From assembly GCA_963669435.1 (NCBI GenBank), contig OY770025.1, positions 3,100,001 through 3,164,000 on the forward strand: a DNA stretch of 64,000 bases, in the 5' to 3' direction. A program made the position numbers and the translations under genes. This stretch comes from CALJFL01 sp963669435. Its GTDB lineage: Bacteria; Pseudomonadota; Gammaproteobacteria; Pseudomonadales; Halieaceae. The notes below the pieces were generated by a model. It did no database searches. It was not told the DNA's origin and saw nothing but the letters and a program-made list of their open reading frames with translations. Positions 59,487 through 64,000 of the stretch are shown here, piece after piece. How positions within the stretch are numbered: the stretch's first letter is position 1; every line of letters begins with the position of its first letter.

Positions 59487-60062
59487 TCAGGTTTCGAGCG
59501 CAGTCTTGTAGATGCTGCGCTTCACCTCGCTAAATACCTTGCGCACCATGGGTTCAAATAACTTGATGTCCAGCTTGGGGGCGTCGAAATCGAAGGCAGG
59601 GTTATCGTACTTCTCGATAAAGTGCGCGGTGCGTTCAAAGTTTTCGTTCTCGCGAAATTGCTCGCGCATATCGCGATCCAGTCCCACGTGGTGGAAGAAG
59701 TTATAACCCTGGAAGATCGCGTGGTGTTTGATCATCCAGTGGTTTTCTTCGCTGACGAAGGGCTGCAGAATCGCCGCGCCGACATCTGCGTGGTTGGTGC
59801 TGCCGAGCGTATCGCCAATATCATGTAATAGGGCACAGACCACGTATTCATCATCTTCACCCGCTTCTGCCGCCAGGTGGGCGGTTTGCAGGCAATGCTC
59901 CATACGGTCAACCGGGAAGCCGCCGTAGTCCCCGCGCAGTAATTCCATGTGGGCCAGGATTCGGTCAGGTAATTTGCCCATAAACTCGATTTGCTCGTGC
60001 ATGATGATTTGCCAGTCATCTTTGGTGCTCTCGGCCATTACTTTGAATGAGGCGGTTTGCAT
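59487..60062 (-). CDS. HD-domain protein resembling PhnZ-type mixed-valent diiron oxygenases
   Basis: A 191-residue HD protein. ATG 60062 is chosen because AAGGAG lies just upstream; the longer frame to 60146 has no support. Metal ligands read His56 (MEHCLQ), His80-Asp81 (ALLHDIGD), His91 (TNHADVG), His114 (IKHHAIFQGY) and Asp153 (EKYDNP). Compared from memory with PhnZ, these fall on its six diiron ligands, and Tyr46 (DYGGF) falls on its gating tyrosine, while the gating Glu is Phe49. Automatic annotation would say phosphohydrolase; an oxygenase is the alternative put forward here. Confidence 0.8.
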   Translation of the reverse strand: MQTASFKVMAESTKDDWQIIMHEQIEFMGKLPDRILAHMELLRGDYGGFPVDRMEHCLQTAHLAAEAGEDDEYVVCALLHDIGDTLGSTNHADVGAAILQPFVSEENHWMIKHHAIFQGYNFFHHVGLDRDMREQFRENENFERTAHFIEKYDNPAFDFDAPKLDIKLFEPMVRKVFSEVKRSIYKTALET

Positions 60063-60504
60063 GGTCTTAACTCCTTTTGTCATTCCAGAGTTGGTTCGCG
60101 TATCAGCAAGGCTTGCAGCTACGAGCGGTCGCTTGTCCGTGAACAACGCTGTGATCTAAATGGGTTAGGGGCTCACCCCTTATCAAGCAGTAACAACTAT
60201 GGCACATGTGCTGAAGACTGTCGCGGGAAATAAAATCTCGGCGGGACAAAGCAGACTTCAGACGTTATTTGGTGGTTTTGCTTTCCTTAACAAGGTAATT
60301 GTGAGAGCTCCCTTTATGACGGTTGAGATGGAAACTACCCACTTTGGATGCCTAAGGTATGCTGCGAAATGATTGCTGCCTGTTAGTCAGCGTGAACTGG
60401 CTGTCAGGGCAGCTGCTATGATCAGGAAAAGCGGATACCCCTGGTTTTAAAGACCTTGGTGACCGCCGTTATGGGACCGAACTCAAATTTTGGGAGATAC
60501 GAAT
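60063..60504. other. Intergenic stretch with a small hairpin and a doubtful short frame
   Basis: About 440 bases without a secure gene. AGGGG (60167-60171) and CCCCT (60176-60180) form a short hairpin. An open frame of 57 codons runs 60199-60372 (MAHVLKTVAGNKIS at its start) with no ribosome site or known domain. A promoter for the next gene should be here but no clear -35/-10 pair was seen. Confidence 0.4.
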
Positions 60505-61015
60505 ATGACAATCCAGGAAATGGGCGCAATCGGCGAGCTCGTGGGTGGCATCGCTATAATCGTTTCACTGCTTTACGTGGGCCTGCAGATCAGACAGCAC
60601 TCCGGTGCGCTCCGTTCTACGACAGCGCAGGCAGCCATCCAGATGGCCGAGGCCACTTACTCCCCAATAGTAAGAGATCCCGTGCTCGCTGAAATCTCGT
60701 TACGAGGACTGGAAGACCCGGGCACACTTAATACAGTTGAAATGGCTCAATTTACCAGTCAGTTCCAGAATACCTTTTTCGCTTTTCAGAACTGGTTCTA
60801 TCAGTGGCGACATGGAAACCGTCGATGACGGGATTTGGGAAAGCTGGTCACAGATTTTTGCTGACCTGTATTCCACCAATGGCGTTAAACACTTCTGGTC
60901 TCTCAGGCGGCAATACTTTGCTCCGGAGTTTCGGGAATACCTGGAGCATGATCTGTTTCTGCGGCCCGTGAGTAAAACGTACACGCCGCTATCGGCGGGG
61001 AATGTGCCGGGCTAG
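60505..61015 (+). pseudogene. Frameshifted small membrane protein of unknown function
   Basis: The first part (60505 to about 60810) encodes MTIQEMGAIGELVGG, a membrane helix (IAIIVSLLYVGLQIRQH) and RSTTAQAAIQMAEATY up to FQNWFYQWRHG, then hits a stop. The rest of the same protein (METVDDGIWESWSQIF, FWSLRRQYFAPEFREYLEH) continues in the +1 frame to 61015. Such proteins are normally one ~165-residue chain with this exact order, so one extra base near 60805-60820 has split the gene, or the read carries an error. GGGAGATACGAAT precedes ATG 60505. Confidence 0.75.
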
Positions 61016-61021
61016 GCTGCT

Positions 61022-61041
61022 TATCGCCCCGCTGCGCGATA
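61022..61041. terminator. Short hairpin at the ends of convergent genes
   Basis: TATCGC (61022-61027) and GCGATA (61036-61041) form a perfect 6-bp stem followed by GGTTTTAT on the plus strand. It lies seven bases after the frameshifted gene and just before the end of the convergent lipoprotein gene. Weak as a terminator. Confidence 0.35.
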
Positions 61042-61045
61042 GGTT

Positions 61046-62908
61046 TTATCGATAGGGTCGCTGCGCTGAAAACTGCCACCGCGGGATGGTAGATGGTTGC
61101 GGTATTGCGGGGCTATTAAAGTCGATAATCGCGCTGTTGCACCAGTCCTTGCCATTGTCCAGACTCTGCGGTGCCGGAAGGTTATTCAGGGCAGCGTTGT
61201 ACTCACGCTCCGGCAATATTTCTTCAATCACCAGTTTTGCTCTCGGTAGTACTGCCGGGTCGGCGATTCTGCCCCTGACTCCCCACTGTACGACAAAATC
61301 TTCGCAGTCTACGTTGAACGTGTTCTCGCTCGGGACTGAAGTAAACGCCTTATCACGGCGAAGATCATAATGTATCGCCATCATTGCTTCTTCAAATAGC
61401 ATTGCCGCATCTTCAAACTGGGTAAAGTAGTTATACAGGTCTGATGCAATGTCATTCTCGAAAAAGGCGCCAATGTCGGCCCCCTGGTAGTTTGCCTGTA
61501 GCGGGGTGGGGCTGGTCCCGGCAAACAGCACATCGGCTACGCCAAAGAGCTCGAAGGAAGTCAGTGGGTATTCTGCAACCAGTTCATCAGACACTGTTGT
61601 CAGGATCGTCCCGAACGGTGTGCCGCTGCCGGGAAGCGTGTTTAACGTCGCCGGGCGGAAATAGTCGGCGGCATGCGCAAGTTCGTGGAATAGCAGAGAC
61701 GCGGTTTGTTCCGCGACTTCGCCCGCATCTCGATTACCATTGAGGTCTGCGAAGGCTCTTGCGCCCAGCCTCCTGCGCACTGGATCGACGTAGCGCCATA
61801 AATCTGCAAATGAGACTAGGGAGGTGAATTCACTACGGAAGTCAGGCTCTGATGAAATACTGTCTAACTCAGATTGGTTGAGCCAGAGAAAACCGGGGTC
61901 AAGGAATATCGCGCCGAATGCTGGTTGGTAGTATGAAGGCCTGATGTCCGCATCGATAACGACGGCGGTTGCGCTGCGAAAAAGCAGGCGAATGTCCTCA
62001 GGCATCAGTGGCAAAAGCTGTTCAAATCGAGCGGCCATCCAGGGGTGAGACACCACGACCCGATCCATAATCTCGCTAAATGATGGCACCCCGGGCTGCT
62101 GGCCCAACATCGGGAACGCGTTAAATGTGCAAAGGTCTTCTACCAGGACAGCACCAACACAACCGAAAATAGTTTCCGCGAAAGGGCTGCTGTCCTTTGC
62201 AGCCTTCCAATTGGCCGAAGTTATGAATTGCTGTGCGTCGAAAGATAGGATTTCCGGGCCATAGAAGGGGTCATGAACTGATCTTCTCAGGCGCTGTGCG
62301 AATATCTCGGGGCCCGCGTAGGAGGGGAGCTTCGCCGAGGGGCTATAGGCGAGAACGTCTTCGTAAGTAGGCGTTGTACCATCCTTTGTCTCGCCGATAA
62401 GTTTTTCGCTCAGTTCGCCCAGCTCATCGCTTAGCGCTTCTTTGGTCAAGGTCGACAGATCTGCTTGCAGTGCCTGGTAAACCGCCTCTGTCATCAGGTT
62501 TACTCGAAGTAGCGGCAGCGCAAGCTGCTCTCCGGTTACAATCGCGTGAAGGTCGGTGGCCAGGTCCGTGCCCGTACTGTCAATGATCCCGTCGCCATTC
62601 GCATCGATATCCGCACCACCCGTCACTGTAATCAGGTAAAACGCGTCCTGCTCATACTCCGACTCCGGGATCTGTACATTTCCAATAAACAGCAGGCGGA
62701 TCAGATCATTCCATTCTTCCCAGAATCCGTCGAACTGGGTGCTACTGCTCTCGACATCGCTGGTCTCGAGTCCGCTAGCCACGACGACTCCGGAATCAAT
62801 TTTAGTGATGGAGACATTAGCTCCGACCACGGGTCCTACCACTTCGACACGCAGACAACCGGAAAGCAGCGCGATGAAGAAGCAGACAATTGTGGCGCGT
62901 ATCAGCAT
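61046..62908 (-). CDS. Large lipoprotein with a zincin-type HExxH motif
   Basis: A 620-residue protein not assigned to a family. Lipobox LLSGC puts the lipidated cysteine at 18. A Ca-binding-like loop DIDANGDGIIDSTG occurs at residues 100-113. Residues 408-412 are HELAH, in LLFHELAHAADYF, preceded by NGNRDAGEVAEQ; this is the metallopeptidase motif, and a downstream Glu or His could complete the site. A cysteine pair sits near residues 250-260. It is probably an exported metalloprotease; substrate and partners are unknown, and both neighbours are unrelated. Confidence 0.75.
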   Translation of the reverse strand: MLIRATIVCFFIALLSGCLRVEVVGPVVGANVSITKIDSGVVVASGLETSDVESSSTQFDGFWEEWNDLIRLLFIGNVQIPESEYEQDAFYLITVTGGADIDANGDGIIDSTGTDLATDLHAIVTGEQLALPLLRVNLMTEAVYQALQADLSTLTKEALSDELGELSEKLIGETKDGTTPTYEDVLAYSPSAKLPSYAGPEIFAQRLRRSVHDPFYGPEILSFDAQQFITSANWKAAKDSSPFAETIFGCVGAVLVEDLCTFNAFPMLGQQPGVPSFSEIMDRVVVSHPWMAARFEQLLPLMPEDIRLLFRSATAVVIDADIRPSYYQPAFGAIFLDPGFLWLNQSELDSISSEPDFRSEFTSLVSFADLWRYVDPVRRRLGARAFADLNGNRDAGEVAEQTASLLFHELAHAADYFRPATLNTLPGSGTPFGTILTTVSDELVAEYPLTSFELFGVADVLFAGTSPTPLQANYQGADIGAFFENDIASDLYNYFTQFEDAAMLFEEAMMAIHYDLRRDKAFTSVPSENTFNVDCEDFVVQWGVRGRIADPAVLPRAKLVIEEILPEREYNAALNNLPAPQSLDNGKDWCNSAIIDFNSPAIPQPSTIPRWQFSAQRPYR

Positions 62909-63009
62909 GAAATGTGGAGTCCAGAAGTAAGAGCAACAAGTTTCATGGTATCAGTGCGAATACTCCATCCCAAGTAAAGCTAGGCCGAAGCTTCACTCCG
63001 GCCTTATAT

Positions 63010-63699
63010 CTAGATTACAAAATTGCGAATCTCCTCGACTTTACTGTTGACCTCATTTTCGGTTTTTAATTCCTTAGTCGCCGGTACCGCCAGGCCACGC
63101 TGCACGGCCGGGCGTGCGGCGATGGTATCCAGCCAGCGTTGCAGGTTGTCCAGGCCGCTGATGTCGACGCCACCCCAGTCGTAGGTGCGCACCCAGGGGA
63201 AGGTGGCGATGTCCGCGATGGAGTAGTCTCCAGCCAGGAACTCGTGCTCCGCCAGGCGTGAGTCCAATACCTCGAACAGGCGTCGGCTCTCGTTCTGGTA
63301 ACGCGCTATCGCGTAGGGAATTTTTTCTTCCGCGTAGCGGTTGAACACGTTGGCCTGGCCCATCATGGGTCCCACGCCGCCCATCTGGAACATCAGCCAC
63401 TGTAAGACGACAGAGCGCTGGTTTGCGTCTTCCGGCAACAGCTTGCCTGCCTTGTCGGCCAGGTAATGCAGGATGGCGCCCGATTCAAAGACGGTAAAGC
63501 CCTTGTTTTCGTGATCAGTGTTGTCGTGATCGATGATCACCGGAATACGTCCGTTGGGATTCAGTGCCAGGAACTCGGGTTCTTTCTGTTCACGGGCACC
63601 GAGGTCAATCGCGCGTACCGAGTAGGGCAGTTCCAATTCCTCCAAGGCGATTGACGCCTTCTGTCCGTTAGGTGTGCCCGCTGTAAGTAACTCAATCAT
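63010..63699 (-). CDS. Glutathione S-transferase family protein (YfcG/GstB-like)
   Basis: A 229-residue GST. The thioredoxin-fold domain starts MIELLTAGTPNGQKASIALEEL (the TPNG loop of disulfide-bond oxidoreductase YfcG), has NPNGRIPVI with the cis-Pro and FESGAILHYLADK binding glutathione; the helical domain holds YSIADIATFPWVRTYDW. YfcG-like proteins reduce disulfides with glutathione. It lies 12 bases downstream of the thioredoxin gene on the same strand, which supports a joint redox role. Confidence 0.92.
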   Translation of the reverse strand: MIELLTAGTPNGQKASIALEELELPYSVRAIDLGAREQKEPEFLALNPNGRIPVIIDHDNTDHENKGFTVFESGAILHYLADKAGKLLPEDANQRSVVLQWLMFQMGGVGPMMGQANVFNRYAEEKIPYAIARYQNESRRLFEVLDSRLAEHEFLAGDYSIADIATFPWVRTYDWGGVDISGLDNLQRWLDTIAARPAVQRGLAVPATKELKTENEVNSKVEEIRNFVI

Positions 63700-63711
63700 T
63701 GTTTCTTCTCC

Positions 63712-64000
63712 TTAGTTGATATGGTTGTCGATGGCGCTGGTAATAGCCGCTTTTGGCTGCACACCAGTAATGGTTTCTACCGGCTTGCCATCCTTGAACA
63801 CGATGAGGGTGGGGATGGAGCGGATCGCAAAACGTGCAGCGAGATCCTGGTTCTCATCCACGTCCACCTTCTTGATGGCGGCCTTGCCGGCATACTCGTC
63901 GGCGATTTGATCGAGCAGCGGTGCAATGGTCCGGCACGGGCCACACCACTCTGCCCAGAAATCTACCAATACCGGCTGGTCAGATGACGCCAATACGTCG
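63712..64000 (-). CDS. trxA: Thioredoxin, N-terminus cut by window edge
   Basis: The visible 95 residues include VDFWAEWCGPCRTIAPLL with the active-site Cys-Gly-Pro-Cys pair, the conserved Asp of KVDVDENQDLAARF, cis-Pro loop IRSIPTLIVFKDG and the ending QPKAAITSAIDNHIN. The frame is open to base 64000 (…DVLASSDQPV), so about 10-15 residues lie outside. It is the first gene of a probable operon with the GST. Confidence 0.95.
   Translation of the reverse strand, partial: DVLASSDQPVLVDFWAEWCGPCRTIAPLLDQIADEYAGKAAIKKVDVDENQDLAARFAIRSIPTLIVFKDGKPVETITGVQPKAAITSAIDNHIN

Noticed and set aside
60199..60372. Open frame of 57 codons on the plus strand in the gap before the frameshifted gene
   Set aside because: No ribosome site, no recognisable domain and no conserved partner; chance frame in a non-coding gap cannot be excluded.

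Overview
The window is a dense, roughly 55-58 % G+C chromosomal segment that reads as an aerobic marine gammaproteobacterium of the OM60/NOR5 type (Halieaceae/Spongiibacteraceae). The evidence is a gammaproteobacterial recA-recX pair with an SOS box, two Sphingomonas-style TonB-dependent receptors, paired DUF1329/DUF1302 envelope proteins, many short-chain dehydrogenases, acyl-CoA enzymes, a class II-type PHA synthase with its depolymerase, and several AraC/LysR/MarR regulators. The taxonomic call is inference from gene content. No rRNA, tRNA, CRISPR array, prophage or complete insertion sequence was seen.

Layout. 1-3.2 kb: tail of an MFS exporter, a small membrane protein, recA, a very strong hairpin, recX. 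3.2-4.7 kb: a low-density island with an orphan AbrB antitoxin and a complete VapBC module with a double palindromic operator. 4.7-10 kb: two tandem SDRs resembling 3-ketodihydrosphingosine reductase, an arylsulfatase and a DUF3604 (PHP-like) exported protein. 10-12 kb: MarR regulator divergent from a cytochrome P450 across a palindrome. 12-15.5 kb: a KefF/KefC-type K+ efflux operon with a trailing SDR. 15.6-18.5 kb: LysR regulator, CmcJ/NvfI-family oxidoreductase, crotonase. 18.5-24.4 kb: a four-gene overlapping envelope operon (two paralogous LssY_C proteins, DUF1302, DUF1329). 24.7-29.6 kb: a Tat-exported spermidine-dehydrogenase-like flavoprotein, a class III aminotransferase and an aldehyde dehydrogenase, a probable amine-oxidation operon.

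29.7-40 kb: a decayed gene remnant, a TonB receptor with a double-VOC protein, an AraC regulator, and a collinear operon of an acetoacetate-decarboxylase-like protein, a luciferase-like oxidoreductase, a PHA synthase with an altered nucleophile elbow, a PHA depolymerase and an SDR. 40-46 kb: ilvE, an SDR and an acyl-CoA dehydrogenase divergent from a LysR gene over a perfect 11-bp palindrome, a phytanoyl-CoA-dioxygenase-like enzyme and a DUF3014 protein. 46.4-51.8 kb: TonB receptor overlapping an arylsulfatase, an AraC regulator and a deazaflavin-dependent (DDN-type) protein.

51.9-64 kb: a lysophospholipase-like hydrolase, a MocA/XdhC molybdenum-cofactor maturation pair, gcvT, LysE exporter divergent from an Lrp regulator, a second luciferase-like oxidoreductase, an M48 lipoprotein protease, an HD protein that resembles the PhnZ diiron oxygenases, a frameshifted small membrane protein, a large zincin-like lipoprotein, a glutathione transferase and the start-truncated end of thioredoxin. 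Overall the accessory genes fit uptake and oxidation of sulfated or hydrophobic organic compounds (TonB receptors, sulfatases, P450, SDRs, acyl-CoA enzymes) with carbon storage as polyhydroxyalkanoate; this link is inference.
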